Below are positions 34,602-44,172 of a stretch of DNA of 57,973 nucleotides, piece by piece; the stretch's first letter is position 1; the number at the start of each line of letters is the position of its first letter. The DNA lies in the NCBI GenBank assembly GCA_017427185.1, contig JAFRTJ010000026.1, positions 1 to 57,973 on the forward strand. Reading direction: 5' to 3'. The notes beneath the pieces were generated by a model. It saw nothing but the letters and a program-made list of their open reading frames with translations. It was not told where the DNA came from and ran no database searches. Source of the DNA: Bacteroidaceae bacterium (GTDB lineage Bacteria; Bacteroidota; Bacteroidia; Bacteroidales; Bacteroidaceae). A program made the position numbers and the translations under genes.

Positions 34602-36593
34602 ATGAAGGTCAGAATCATAGCAATGTGCCTTGCCGCCCTGATGGCTTGCCTGCCAGGTGCTGCTCAGGACAACATCACGATAAACGTAAAGGCCAACAAG
34701 CTTGGCAGCCCCATAGAGAAGACCATGTATGGTATCTTCTTCGAGGACATCAACTACGCTGCCGACGGAGGACTTTATGCGGAGCTCGTCAAGAACCGCT
34801 CTTTCGAGTTCACCCCCGACCATCTTATGGGTTGGCAGGCCTTCGGAAACGTTGCAATCCTCGAGGACGGCCCTTTCGAGAAGAATCCCCACTATGCACA
34901 CCTGGCAAGTGCAGGGCATCCTGACCGTTGGACAGGCTTGCAGAACGAGGGGTTCTTTGGCATCGGACTGCACAAAGATGCGGACTACCGCTTCTCCGTT
35001 TGGGCGCGCGTCCCTGAGGGGAAGGCTCAGATGCTGCGCATCCAGCTGATTGACGAATACAGCAACGACAACAACCAGGAATTGGTCCAAAGCGACATCA
35101 TCGTCTCGTCGAAGGAATGGAAACGATACACCACTACCCTGAAGAGCCCCAAGACAATCGACAAAGCGCAACTGCGAATCTTTCTCTGCACGGAGAAAGG
35201 CAGAAGTGGCGATGGAGTTTGCGATGTGGAACACGTCAGCCTGTTTCCTGCTGACACTTGGAAGGGACACGAGAACGGCATGAGGAAGGACTTGGCGCAG
35301 GCTCTCTATGATTTGCATCCAGGTGTGTTCCGTTTCCCAGGTGGTTGCATCGTGGAAGGCACAACGCTGGATAACCGCTACCAGTGGAAGAACTCCATCG
35401 GACCTGTGGAGAACCGCCCCTACAACAAGAATCGTTGGGAAAGCACATTCACTTACCGCTATTACCCTGATTATTTCCAAAGCTACGGGCTGGGCTTCTA
35501 CGAGTACTTCCTTCTCTCGGAAGAGATTGGGGCGGAACCCTTGCCTGTACTGAACGTGGGAATGGCGTGCCAATTCCAGAATTGGAATCAGGAGAGCGCC
35601 CATGTGCCCTGCACTCTCAACGATTTGCAGCCTTACATTGACGATTGCAATGACCTGATTGAGTTTGCCAACGGAGATGCGGCTTCCACATGGGGAAAGA
35701 TTCGTGCTGAGATGGGACATCCGGAACCCTTCAACCTGAAGTTTCTCGCCATCGGAAATGAACAATGGGGCAAGTTCTATTTCGACCGCTTGAAGATTGT
35801 GGCAGAAGCAGTCCGCAAGGCACACCCTGAGATCAAACTGATTGGGACCTCAGGCCCTGACTCAGAAGGAGAGAACTTCGACTTGGGCTGGGAAGCTATG
35901 CGCAAACAGAAAGTTGATCTGGTGGACGAGCATTTCTATCGTCCCATCGACTGGTTCCTTAACAACATGAACCGCTATGACAACTATGACAGGAAGGGAC
36001 CCAAAGTTTTTGCTGGTGAATACGCATGTCACGACAAAGGAAAGAAATGGAACCACGCGGGTGCCAGCATCTACGAGGCAGCTTTCATGACTGGACTCGA
36101 GCGGAATGCAGACATCGTCCACATGGCCACTTACGCTCCACTCTTTGCCCACGTGAAGGGCTGGCAATGGAGACCTGACCTGATCTGGTTCGACAATCTC
36201 AGGGTCGCCAAGTCTGTCAGCTATCACGTGCAGGCCCTCTATGCCCAGAACAAGGGTACGAATGTCCTGCCAAGCGCTCAATCAGCAATTACTCCCAAGG
36301 GAGAGGACGGCATCTTCTCAAGCGCTGTATTCGATGCGGAGAAGGAAGAATACATTGTCAAGATAGCCAACACCACTACCAACAGCAAAAGCATTTGCAT
36401 CAAAATGGAGGGACTGAAATCAATCAGTGAAGCCCGTCAAATCACGTTGGATTGCAGCGATTACGACAAGGAGAACACGGTGGAATCTCCTTTTGCCGTT
36501 ACCCCTCAAGAAAAAAGTATCCCAACTGAAGGAAACATCATCAACCTGACCATTGGCGGTAAGCATTTCATTGTTGTCAAAGTAAAAAAGTAA
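34602..36593 (+). CDS. Secreted alpha-L-arabinofuranosidase, GH51
   Basis: 663-residue secreted enzyme that should release L-arabinofuranose from arabinan or arabinoxylan side chains. A signal peptide (about 1-22) precedes the GH51 start IEKTMYGIFFEDINYAADGG, a jelly-roll/CBM-like section (about 80-210) and the catalytic TIM barrel. The acid/base is E387 in AIGNEQWGKF and the nucleophile is E443 in DLVDEHFYRP, both typical of clan GH-A family 51. A C-terminal beta domain follows (about 540-663). It starts a tight plus-strand run with metF, holB, ricT and gldH (gaps of 10, 6 and 6 bp, then an overlap), so a sugar hydrolase leads an otherwise housekeeping operon. Confidence 0.93.
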   Translation: MKVRIIAMCLAALMACLPGAAQDNITINVKANKLGSPIEKTMYGIFFEDINYAADGGLYAELVKNRSFEFTPDHLMGWQAFGNVAILEDGPFEKNPHYAHLASAGHPDRWTGLQNEGFFGIGLHKDADYRFSVWARVPEGKAQMLRIQLIDEYSNDNNQELVQSDIIVSSKEWKRYTTTLKSPKTIDKAQLRIFLCTEKGRSGDGVCDVEHVSLFPADTWKGHENGMRKDLAQALYDLHPGVFRFPGGCIVEGTTLDNRYQWKNSIGPVENRPYNKNRWESTFTYRYYPDYFQSYGLGFYEYFLLSEEIGAEPLPVLNVGMACQFQNWNQESAHVPCTLNDLQPYIDDCNDLIEFANGDAASTWGKIRAEMGHPEPFNLKFLAIGNEQWGKFYFDRLKIVAEAVRKAHPEIKLIGTSGPDSEGENFDLGWEAMRKQKVDLVDEHFYRPIDWFLNNMNRYDNYDRKGPKVFAGEYACHDKGKKWNHAGASIYEAAFMTGLERNADIVHMATYAPLFAHVKGWQWRPDLIWFDNLRVAKSVSYHVQALYAQNKGTNVLPSAQSAITPKGEDGIFSSAVFDAEKEEYIVKIANTTTNSKSICIKMEGLKSISEARQITLDCSDYDKENTVESPFAVTPQEKSIPTEGNIINLTIGGKHFIVVKVKK

Positions 36594-36603
36594 AGGAAGA
36601 AGG

Positions 36604-37557
36604 ATGAGCGTCATAGATACCATCAACAGCAACCAAGGAGCTTCGTTCTCGTTTGAGGTTCTTCCACCCATCAAGGGGAATGGAACAGGTGGACTGTTCT
36701 CTACGATAGACAAATTGAGGGAGTTCAATCCACGATACATCAACATTACCACTCATCGCAGCGAATATGTTTATAAGGACCTGGGCAACGGCCTCATGCA
36801 GCGACAGCGTGTACGTCGCCGTCCTGGTACAATCGCCATTGCAGCAGCCATCCAGAACAAATACAACATCCCTGTGGTTCCACACATCGTCTGCAGCGGA
36901 AACAATCGCGAGGACCTGGAATACATGTTGCTCGACCTTCAGTTTCTGGGAATCAGCGATCTCCTTGTCCTGAGAGGAGACAAAGCCAAAGACGAATCCT
37001 CCTTCAAACCTACTGGAGACGGTCCAGTTCATGCAACAGATCTGATTGACCAGATCAACCGATTCAACGATGGCTTCTTCTTCGACGGAACCCCTATCAA
37101 AGTGCCAGGTACTCCCTTCCAATACGGAGTGGCCTGCTATCCGGAAAAACATGAGGAGGCAGCCAATCTGGAAGCTGACATGCAAGTTCTGAAAAAGAAA
37201 GAAGAGATGGGAGCCCAATATGCTATTACCCAACTTTTTTATGACAACAAGAAATATTTTGATTTCGTTGAAAAAGCAAAGGCAATAGGCATCAACATCC
37301 CCATCATTCCTGGCATCAAGCCATTGAACAAGTTAACTCAACTCACGGTGATTCCCAAGACATTCCATTGTGATTTGCCTGAAGCATTATATAAGGAAGC
37401 ATCCCAGTGCAAAACGGACGAGGAAGTTTATCAGGTAGGTATCGAATGGACTGTGCAGCAATGTCGCGAACTGCTAGAGAATGGAGCACCCAGTCTACAT
37501 TTCTATACCGCCAATGCAGTAGACAGCGTCTGTGAAATAGCAAAGCAACTTTATTAG
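36604..37557 (+). CDS. metF: Methylenetetrahydrofolate reductase
   Basis: 317-residue flavoprotein reducing 5,10-methylene-THF to 5-methyl-THF for methionine synthesis. Recognisable are the N-terminal FSFEVLPPIKGNG (about residues 17-29), with the Glu typical of MTHFR, NITTHRSEY, PVVPHIVCSGNNREDLEYML, LLVLRGDKAKD and the FAD-barrel FQYGVACYPEKHEEAANLEADM plus GAQYAITQLFYDN and IPGIKPLNK. Length is normal. It lies 10 bp after the GH51 stop and 6 bp before holB, implying co-transcription. Confidence 0.95.
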   Translation: MSVIDTINSNQGASFSFEVLPPIKGNGTGGLFSTIDKLREFNPRYINITTHRSEYVYKDLGNGLMQRQRVRRRPGTIAIAAAIQNKYNIPVVPHIVCSGNNREDLEYMLLDLQFLGISDLLVLRGDKAKDESSFKPTGDGPVHATDLIDQINRFNDGFFFDGTPIKVPGTPFQYGVACYPEKHEEAANLEADMQVLKKKEEMGAQYAITQLFYDNKKYFDFVEKAKAIGINIPIIPGIKPLNKLTQLTVIPKTFHCDLPEALYKEASQCKTDEEVYQVGIEWTVQQCRELLENGAPSLHFYTANAVDSVCEIAKQLY

Positions 37558-37563
37558 AATCCA

Positions 37564-38694
37564 ATGAAATTCAGTGAAGTCATAGGGCAAGCAGAAGTCA
37601 AGCAGCATCTCCTCCAGATGGTGCATGAAGACAAATTGCCTCATGCTTTGATGTTCTGTGGACCGCAAGGAGCAGGAAAGCTTCCACTCGCCTTAGCTTT
37701 TGCACAATACCTGTTGTGTGAGAACCCATCCCAGGATGAGGCGTGCCAGCAATGCTCCAGTTGCAGGATGCTCGAGCAATGGTCACATCCTGATCTGCAC
37801 TTCTCTTTTCCCGTATGCAAGAAGAAGAGTACCGATCACCCTGTATCTGATGATTTCCTTCCAGAATGGCGAGAACAACTCTCCACCTCCGTTTATTTTG
37901 ACACAGAGAATTGGCTGAACGATATCAAAGCAGAGAACCAGCAGATTGTGCATTACGTCTACGAAAGTGATTCCCTGCAAAAGAAATTAGCATTAAAAGC
38001 CAGTCAAGGTGGCCGCAAGGTCATCATTCTGTGGCTTCCGGAACGCATGAACATCGAGATGGCCAACAAGTTGCTGAAACTCATTGAGGAGCCACCTCAG
38101 AAAACTCATTTCCTGCTGGTCAGCGAAGAACCGGAAATGGTACTTGGCACAATACAAAGCCGTGTACAACGGATCAATGTTCCAGCATTGAATGAAGAAG
38201 AAATCAGTCAAGCCCTTCAGCATAATCTGGCCCTACCCCCTGACGAGGCGAACGTGATGGGCCACGTGGCACAAGGCAGTTATACTGAGGCTTTGAAACG
38301 CGTAGAAGCAGGAAGTGAGGAAAAAGTCTTCTTTGACCTTTTCAAGCAATTGATGCGACAAAGTTATATGCGCAAGATTAAGGAATTGCGCCAATGGGCG
38401 GACACCGTATCCGAATTGGGACGAGAACGCCAGAAACGGCTCTTGATCTTTTACCAGAGAATGATACGGGAAAACTTCATGTTCAATTTCCATCGCCAAG
38501 ATTTGAACTATGAGACAATGGAGGAAAACGATTTCAGCGTGAACTTTGCACGATTCATCAACGAGAAAAACGTCATCAGAATCATGAATGAATTGTCTGA
38601 TGCCCAACGGGATATCGAACAGAACGTGAATCCACGTATGGTGTTTTTCGATCTCTCCTTAAAAATGATAGTATTACTGATTAATAAAAACTGA
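37564..38694 (+). CDS. holB: DNA polymerase III delta' (clamp-loader) subunit
   Basis: 376-residue clamp-loader subunit of the DnaX-like AAA+ family. N-terminal VIGQAEVKQHLLQMVHEDKLPHALMFCGP (written here across residues 6-34) leads to a P-loop-like GPQGAGKLPLA in which the usual Ser/Thr after Lys is Leu. A zinc-finger-like CQQCSSC lies at about 60-66. RKVIILWLPERMNIEMANKLLK, PPQKTHFLLVSEEPEMV and TIQSRVQRI match delta'/gamma clamp-loader motifs. The Leu at the P-loop suggests it does not hydrolyse ATP, which is normal for delta'. It lies in the metF-holB-ricT-gldH run. Confidence 0.92.
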   Translation: MKFSEVIGQAEVKQHLLQMVHEDKLPHALMFCGPQGAGKLPLALAFAQYLLCENPSQDEACQQCSSCRMLEQWSHPDLHFSFPVCKKKSTDHPVSDDFLPEWREQLSTSVYFDTENWLNDIKAENQQIVHYVYESDSLQKKLALKASQGGRKVIILWLPERMNIEMANKLLKLIEEPPQKTHFLLVSEEPEMVLGTIQSRVQRINVPALNEEEISQALQHNLALPPDEANVMGHVAQGSYTEALKRVEAGSEEKVFFDLFKQLMRQSYMRKIKELRQWADTVSELGRERQKRLLIFYQRMIRENFMFNFHRQDLNYETMEENDFSVNFARFINEKNVIRIMNELSDAQRDIEQNVNPRMVFFDLSLKMIVLLINKN

Positions 38695-38700
38695 CATATT

Positions 38701-39852
38701 ATGGAATTAGAATATATAAGTGGATGCGATGACCACGGATTGTCTCGAAAAGGGTGCAACTGTGGACATTACTGCCAATTAAACACCTATGACTATTTGG
38801 CAGATATCCCAGGAAACGAAGAAATAACAGACCTCGTGGAGGTGCAATTCAAGAATACACGAAAAGGATATTACCACAACACAAACCTCCTGCCTCTTGA
38901 AAAAGGAGATATCGTAGCAGTAGAAGCCTCTCCTGGGCATGATATTGGCACAGTGACTATGACAGGTAAACTTGTCAACCTGCAAATCAAAAGAGCCAAT
39001 CTCAAGAACATGGATGACATAAAACGAATTTATCGCAAAGCTAAGCCTACGGATATGGAAAAATACAATGAGGCGAAAGCTCGCGAGCACGACACCATGA
39101 TTCAGAGTCGTCAGATTGCAAAGGATTTGGGACTGGAAATGAAAATTGGTGACGTGGAGTATCAAGGCGATGGCAACAAAGCTATCTTTTACTATATCGC
39201 CGATGGACGTGTTGATTTCCGTCAACTGATTAAAGTGTTGGCAGAGGCTTTCCACGTACGCATTGAGATGAAACAGATTGGTGCACGCCAAGAAGCTGGT
39301 CGAATTGGTGGATTCGGCCCTTGTGGTCGTGAGCTTTGCTGCGCCACATGGATGAAGAATTTCATCAGCGTCAACACAGGTGCAGCTCGTCTCCAGGACC
39401 TCAGTCTGAATCCTCAGAAACTAGCAGGCCAATGCGCTAAGCTGAAATGCTGCCTCAACTATGAGGTTGATCAATACATGGAAGCCAGCAGAAAACTGAG
39501 CAGCAAAGAAATTCCCCTGCATTCACAAGAGGGAGATTATTATTATTTCAAGGCAGATATCCTCAGTGGAATGGTAACTTATTCCACAGATAAGCATCTG
39601 GCAGCTAATTTGGTTACAATCCCTGCCAAGCGTGCCCTGGAAATCATCGCAATGAATAAGGAAGGGAACAAACCTGAGACGCTTGAGGAAGGAGGTCGCA
39701 AAGTACCAGAACGTCCTATCGATCTTGCCACCCAAGAAGATCTCAACCGCTTTGACAAGAAGAAAAAGAAGAAAAAGAAAAGCAGTAATCGGAATAAAGA
39801 GGGTAGAAAAGAACACAAGGAGAAAAGCTCCACAGTAAGACAGCAGAATTAA
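38701..39852 (+). CDS. ricT: PSP1/RicT (YaaT)-family iron-sulfur regulator
   Basis: 383-residue cytosolic PSP1-domain protein. It has a cysteine-containing N-terminus (SRKGCNCGHYC), the PSP1 core (about 110-210; DGRVDFRQLIKVLAEAFHVR, MKQIGARQEAGRIGGFGPCG) and the Cys cluster ELCCATWM...GQCAKLKCCLNYE. In Bacillus, the RicT complex carries Fe-S clusters and modulates RNase Y; its role in Bacteroidota is not established. The tail is an Lys-rich low-complexity stretch after RFDKK, probably disordered or nucleic-acid binding. Its stop codon overlaps the gldH start by one base (taATG). Confidence 0.88.
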   Translation: MELEYISGCDDHGLSRKGCNCGHYCQLNTYDYLADIPGNEEITDLVEVQFKNTRKGYYHNTNLLPLEKGDIVAVEASPGHDIGTVTMTGKLVNLQIKRANLKNMDDIKRIYRKAKPTDMEKYNEAKAREHDTMIQSRQIAKDLGLEMKIGDVEYQGDGNKAIFYYIADGRVDFRQLIKVLAEAFHVRIEMKQIGARQEAGRIGGFGPCGRELCCATWMKNFISVNTGAARLQDLSLNPQKLAGQCAKLKCCLNYEVDQYMEASRKLSSKEIPLHSQEGDYYYFKADILSGMVTYSTDKHLAANLVTIPAKRALEIIAMNKEGNKPETLEEGGRKVPERPIDLATQEDLNRFDKKKKKKKKSSNRNKEGRKEHKEKSSTVRQQN

Positions 39853-40307
39853 TGCAGCTTAAGATTTTTCCTTTAAGTATCTTGCTGTCGTGTCTCGTTT
39901 CTTGTCAAGGGAACACGTTGATACACGAGTACGAACACGTTGATCCAGACGGATGGAGACGTTCCGACACCATCACCTTCCTGATTCCGTCTGTACCAGA
40001 GAGTGAAACTTACGAAGTCTCAGTGGGTCTGCGCCTTCAGAACAACTTCTCCTACGAGGAAATCAATCTCACAACAGAACTCTGCTTGGAAAATCCTGCG
40101 GTGCACAAGAAAAGCAACTTATGCATCACCACAACAGACAAAGAAGGAAGACTTCTGGGATATGGTATAGCCTACCACCAATACGAGCAGCCTTGCATGA
40201 GAATCCAACTTCAAAAAGGGCAACAAGGAAAAGTTATGGTTTACCACAACATGAATAAGGAGACTCTGTCTCGTCTCACTGACGTTGGAGTCTGCATCGA
40301 GCACTAG
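39852..40307 (+). CDS. gldH: GldH family gliding/T9SS-associated lipoprotein
   Basis: 151-residue lipoprotein with a lipobox ending in VSC (Cys at about 18). EYEHVDPDGWRRSDTITF and the later SYEEINLTTELCLENP match the GldH family. GldH is needed for gliding in Flavobacterium and occurs, without gliding, in T9SS-carrying Bacteroidales. The seven T9SS-tailed proteins nearby make that link plausible. Two CAACRYGTTG-like units lie inside its coding sequence, 22 bp apart. It overlaps ricT at its start. Its stop TAG shares CTAG with the convergent rodA stop. Confidence 0.85.
   Translation: MQLKIFPLSILLSCLVSCQGNTLIHEYEHVDPDGWRRSDTITFLIPSVPESETYEVSVGLRLQNNFSYEEINLTTELCLENPAVHKKSNLCITTTDKEGRLLGYGIAYHQYEQPCMRIQLQKGQQGKVMVYHNMNKETLSRLTDVGVCIEH
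39911..39942. repeat. Two 22-bp-spaced GAACACGTTG units inside gldH
   Basis: GAACACGTTG occurs at 39911-39920 and 39933-39942, exactly 22 bp apart as in the four intergenic arrays. The spacing is not a multiple of three, so the units are read in different codon frames (NTL and EHVD). A weak third unit could start at 39955. Confidence 0.4.
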
Positions 40308-41788
40308 TGCTGCAGGCGATTTCTTCCAGCATCAATTCTTAGGAAAATAAAAAGCAATATCGTGAATCCCCACAAAGAAGAACCTCCATAACTGAAGAAT
40401 GGCAAAGGGATACCTATCACTGGAGTCAATCCCAACACCATACCTACGTTAATGAACACATGGAAGAGGAACACACTCATCACACAATAACCATAGATGC
40501 GACCAAAGGCGTAGGGTTGCCTTTCTGCCAAATGAATCAGCCTCAGGATCAAGAAGAGGAACAATAACAGGACTATCAAGCATCCCACGAAACCTTCTTC
40601 CTCGCCTACCGTACAAAAGATGAAATCAGTATCTTGCTCAGGCACATATTTCAACTTAGTCTGAGTTCCATTCAGGAAACCCTTTCCCTTCAGTCCCCCA
40701 GAGCCGATTGCTATCTTTGCCTGAATAACATTATACCCTGCCCCTTTTGGATCATCTTCCAATCCCAGAAGAACTCTGATTCTGGTCTGTTGGTGAGGTT
40801 GCATGACATTGTCCAACACGAAACTGGCAGAGTAATAGAATGCCAAGGACCCCAAAGCGAAAAGACCTATATAAAAATAACGTGCAACCCGTTCCTTCAG
40901 TGCAACATAGAAAAGATACAGAATCATCAGGACACAGACAATCAACTGAACCCAAGTCATATCGAATGGAATCACATATTTGCAGAAAAGCAGAGCTAAT
41001 GCCATTGCTATGAATCCAAAAACAATGACCCTTAGAACGTATTTTGACTGCTGGGTATATACCCACATCATGCCTGCAGTGAAAAGGAGAATGAGCAGTA
41101 GGACAATAGCTTTGCCCAAGCTGACAACCTCAAGTCCCCATAATGGATCTTCAGCAAAACGTACTCCAACCACAAAATAGACGACTGCTGCCACACCAGC
41201 AAAAAGAATACTTCCTGGCATTCCCTCACGATACATCATCAAGAAGAAACACAGATAAACCAAAGCTGAACCCGTTTCTTTTTGCAACACGATGAGTCCC
41301 ATAGGTAAGATAATAAGGATAATGCAAAGCAGGAAATCACGCCATTTCCCCATATTAAATCCATATGAACTCATCACTTTCGCCACACAAAGTGCTGTAC
41401 CAAACTTGGCAAACTCCGCTGGTTGAATACTGAACGGTCCCACCTTAATCCAACTCAACGAACCTTTGATGTCATGCGAAAGATAGGGTGTCGCTGCCAA
41501 CAAAGCAATAAATCCTAAATATATAACATAGGAAAGGGATTCCATCAATCGATCATCAATAGTCAGGATAACCATACCCAATAGCATTGAAGTACCAATC
41601 CAGACAATCTGCATACCCGAACGGGTTTGAAAATCAAAGAAGTTTCCTCCCTGATCAAAATCATAACTGGCACCACAGACACTCATCCATCCCATTGCCA
41701 GAAGGATGAGATAAATCAGAATAGTAAACCAGTCTAACGATTGGAATACTCCTTTGCCTTTCTCCTTATTGTTGTTCTGAGTTGCCAT
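40304..41788 (-). CDS. rodA: RodA, peptidoglycan glycosyltransferase (SEDS)
   Basis: 494-residue SEDS-family polymerase of the elongasome, partnering PBP2 in lateral wall synthesis. About ten membrane helices are predicted. Hallmarks are the C-terminal GIPLPFFSYGGSSLWGF (about 466-482) and the lipid-II-groove region KIAIGSGGLKGKGFLNGTQT followed by EEEGFVGCLIV. The chosen ATG at 41788 opens MATQNNNKEKG and overlaps the mrdA end by 23 bp; ATG 41794 is also possible. It is the last gene of the purH-mreBCD-mrdA-rodA run. Confidence 0.95.
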   Translation of the reverse strand: MATQNNNKEKGKGVFQSLDWFTILIYLILLAMGWMSVCGASYDFDQGGNFFDFQTRSGMQIVWIGTSMLLGMVILTIDDRLMESLSYVIYLGFIALLAATPYLSHDIKGSLSWIKVGPFSIQPAEFAKFGTALCVAKVMSSYGFNMGKWRDFLLCIILIILPMGLIVLQKETGSALVYLCFFLMMYREGMPGSILFAGVAAVVYFVVGVRFAEDPLWGLEVVSLGKAIVLLLILLFTAGMMWVYTQQSKYVLRVIVFGFIAMALALLFCKYVIPFDMTWVQLIVCVLMILYLFYVALKERVARYFYIGLFALGSLAFYYSASFVLDNVMQPHQQTRIRVLLGLEDDPKGAGYNVIQAKIAIGSGGLKGKGFLNGTQTKLKYVPEQDTDFIFCTVGEEEGFVGCLIVLLLFLFLILRLIHLAERQPYAFGRIYGYCVMSVFLFHVFINVGMVLGLTPVIGIPLPFFSYGGSSLWGFTILLFIFLRIDAGRNRLQH

Positions 41789-43640
41789 TGACATAGAATG
41801 TGGGAGAATATAGATATTTATGTTCAAACACTTCTGCCTTACGCATACTTTCGGGAGACAATTTGCCATTAATGTACTGTTCCATCATCAACGCCCCAAT
41901 AGGAACACCATAGGTCGCACCCCATGTGCCATTCTCCACATAGACGCAAATGGCTATCTTTGGATCGTTCATGGGAGCAAACCCCATAAATACGCTGTGA
42001 TCTTTGCCATGAGGATTCTGAGCCGTACCAGTCTTTCCACATACCTCATACCAAGGATTGTTTGCTACACGACATGTTCCCCCCAAAACAGCTTGCCGCA
42101 TTCCTCTGGCCACAACCTCATAATTGGCTCTATCCACCATTGTATAGTGTTTCTTGGAATAAGTGGTATCCATAGGTTCACCCCTAACTTCCTTTACTAC
42201 ATGAGGAATGATATAATAGCCACGATTCGCAATCGTTGCACCCAAATTGGCAATCTGTAAAGGTGTCAGGTTTACTTCACCCTGCCCAATGGAGATACTG
42301 ATTACAGTCAAGCCATTCCAAGATTCTTTGTATGCTTTATCATAGAAACCTGCATTGGGAATTAAACCTCGCTTCTCACCTGGCAAATCAATTCCAAGTT
42401 GATAACCAAATCCCATAGAGACCATATAGTCTTTCCATCTGGTTATAGCGTCCTGTACCGTACTGTACTTCTTTCGATTGCCAAGCATGTGATAAAGTCC
42501 CCAACAGAAATAGCCATTACATGAAGTTGCGATAGCAGGCACTAATGGCAGGGGTGATCCATGCCCATGACAGCCTACTGTCAAACCCTTGTAATGAAAA
42601 CCACGAGAACAAGGATAGGCCGTACTGGGCGTGATGATTCCTTCTTGAAGGAAAGTCAAGGCTTGTCCAGTTTTGAAAGTTGATCCAGGTGGATATTGTC
42701 CCATGATAGCTCGGTTCAAGAGCGGTTTATGAGAATCCTTGCTCAAAAGCAAATGGTTCTTTCCTCTTTGGCGACCTACCATCATGCGAGGATCGTACGT
42801 AGGACTGGAAACCATACAAAGGACTTCGCCTGTACTGGGCTCTATTGCAACTATACTTCCCAGTTTACCACGCATCAATCTTTCACCCAATGCTTGCAAA
42901 TCAAAATCAATGCTCAATGTGAGATCTTTTCCTGGCACAGGCGCCTGATCAAACTTCCCGTTCTGATATTTTCCTTTGATACGTCCTTTGGCATCTCGCA
43001 AGAGGATCTCTATTCCTTTCTCTCCGCGCAACTGCATTTCATAGGCACGTTCCACACCCAATTTTCCAATATAGTCACCTCCTTGATAATAGTCATCTGC
43101 TTCGATGTCTGCAGGACTAACTTCACCCACATCCCCTAAAACATGGGCAGCATAAGGATAGCGATATTGGCGGATACTTCGCTTACGGATATAAAAACCA
43201 GGAAAACGGAACAACTTCTCTTGGAAACTGCTGAACTCTTCTGCTGAAAGTTGGCTCATGAAGAGTTGCTGGGTATATTTGCTGTAGCCAGGATTACGTC
43301 TGAGGTCTTGGATTTCTGCCATACGATGGTCATACCATTCAGGGGTAATCCCCAAACTTTCACATAAATCTAATGTGTCAACACCTTCTTGTTCCGTCAT
43401 TACCACCATAACGTCATATGCAGGTTGATTGTATACCAGCAATTTGCCATTCCTGTCCGAGATTCCGCCACGAGCAGGATATTGTATTCTTTTCAAGAAA
43501 GCATTGGAGTCTGCATTGCGTTTGAAGTCATCACTCAGCATCTGCAAAGAGAAAAGACGCAGCAAATAGAGCAGAATAATGACTATTGCAACTCCACCGA
43601 TGACATATTTTCGTTTCTCCAACTCATAGTCTGCTGCCAT
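41766..43640 (-). CDS. mrdA: Penicillin-binding protein 2, elongasome transpeptidase
   Basis: 624-residue class B transpeptidase that cross-links peptidoglycan during elongation. An N-terminal membrane anchor lies at about 12-34, with a pedestal domain (about 50-230; PARGGISDRNGKLLVYN). The transpeptidase motifs are S320-T-F-K323 (PPGSTFKTG), S373-C-N375 and K536-T-G538 (CGKTGTAQNPHGKDH). Length is normal. It overlaps rodA and follows mreD by 10 bp, so these are co-transcribed and work in one complex. Confidence 0.97.
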   Translation of the reverse strand: MAADYELEKRKYVIGGVAIVIILLYLLRLFSLQMLSDDFKRNADSNAFLKRIQYPARGGISDRNGKLLVYNQPAYDVMVVMTEQEGVDTLDLCESLGITPEWYDHRMAEIQDLRRNPGYSKYTQQLFMSQLSAEEFSSFQEKLFRFPGFYIRKRSIRQYRYPYAAHVLGDVGEVSPADIEADDYYQGGDYIGKLGVERAYEMQLRGEKGIEILLRDAKGRIKGKYQNGKFDQAPVPGKDLTLSIDFDLQALGERLMRGKLGSIVAIEPSTGEVLCMVSSPTYDPRMMVGRQRGKNHLLLSKDSHKPLLNRAIMGQYPPGSTFKTGQALTFLQEGIITPSTAYPCSRGFHYKGLTVGCHGHGSPLPLVPAIATSCNGYFCWGLYHMLGNRKKYSTVQDAITRWKDYMVSMGFGYQLGIDLPGEKRGLIPNAGFYDKAYKESWNGLTVISISIGQGEVNLTPLQIANLGATIANRGYYIIPHVVKEVRGEPMDTTYSKKHYTMVDRANYEVVARGMRQAVLGGTCRVANNPWYEVCGKTGTAQNPHGKDHSVFMGFAPMNDPKIAICVYVENGTWGATYGVPIGALMMEQYINGKLSPESMRKAEVFEHKYLYSPTFYVNGNSEQQ

Positions 43641-43650
43641 GACTCTCCTC

Positions 43651-44157
43651 CTAGGAATTACGATTACGGAAGGATTCCAATGCCAAGACTATCACTAAAG
43701 TTATCACATAACTGCCAGCAAAAGTCAACAAAAGTTCACGATAATTGTAAAAGGAGAAACACTCCAAAAGAAAATAGCATACTTGCTGAATCAGTACGAT
43801 CAACATGACGTAGCGTACATGATTCCACTTTCCCATTGAGCGATAGGTAGGTACCATATCCTCCACCGTATCCTTAGGAGCCATCGCATGTAACAGATAT
43901 GGCTGAATAAAACCTGCGAAAACCATAGATGCCGCTGTCAATCCTGGAGTGTTGGAAAACGCATCCAGAACAAGTCCCATGACAAATGACAGAAAAAGAG
44001 TTCCAACACGATTCGCATTCCAAGGAAGATAAAGGAGGATGGCGACATAAACCATAGGAGTGGCATATCCAAGGAAATGCACATGATTCAGTACGAGTAC
44101 CTGGAAAGCAATCAGTACCAGCATCTGCAACAACCTTATAAGCAAAGTCACTATCAT
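43651..44157 (-). CDS. mreD: Rod shape-determining membrane protein MreD
   Basis: 168-residue integral membrane protein of the elongasome with about five hydrophobic segments (LLQMLVLIAFQVLVLNHVHF, YVAILLYLPWN, LFLSFVMGLVLDAFSNTPG). The VLDAFSNTPGLTAASMVFAGF pattern matches the MreD family. Overall identity to other phyla is low; the call rests on family pattern and on the place between mreC and mrdA. Confidence 0.9.
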   Translation of the reverse strand: MIVTLLIRLLQMLVLIAFQVLVLNHVHFLGYATPMVYVAILLYLPWNANRVGTLFLSFVMGLVLDAFSNTPGLTAASMVFAGFIQPYLLHAMAPKDTVEDMVPTYRSMGKWNHVRYVMLIVLIQQVCYFLLECFSFYNYRELLLTFAGSYVITLVIVLALESFRNRNS

Positions 44158-44172
44158 TCTTTAGCCTTTATT

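Noticed and set aside
34575..35825. 416-codon frame antisense to the GH51 gene
   Set aside because: The GH51 sense frame has catalytic Glu residues and a signal peptide; the antisense product has no recognisable pattern.
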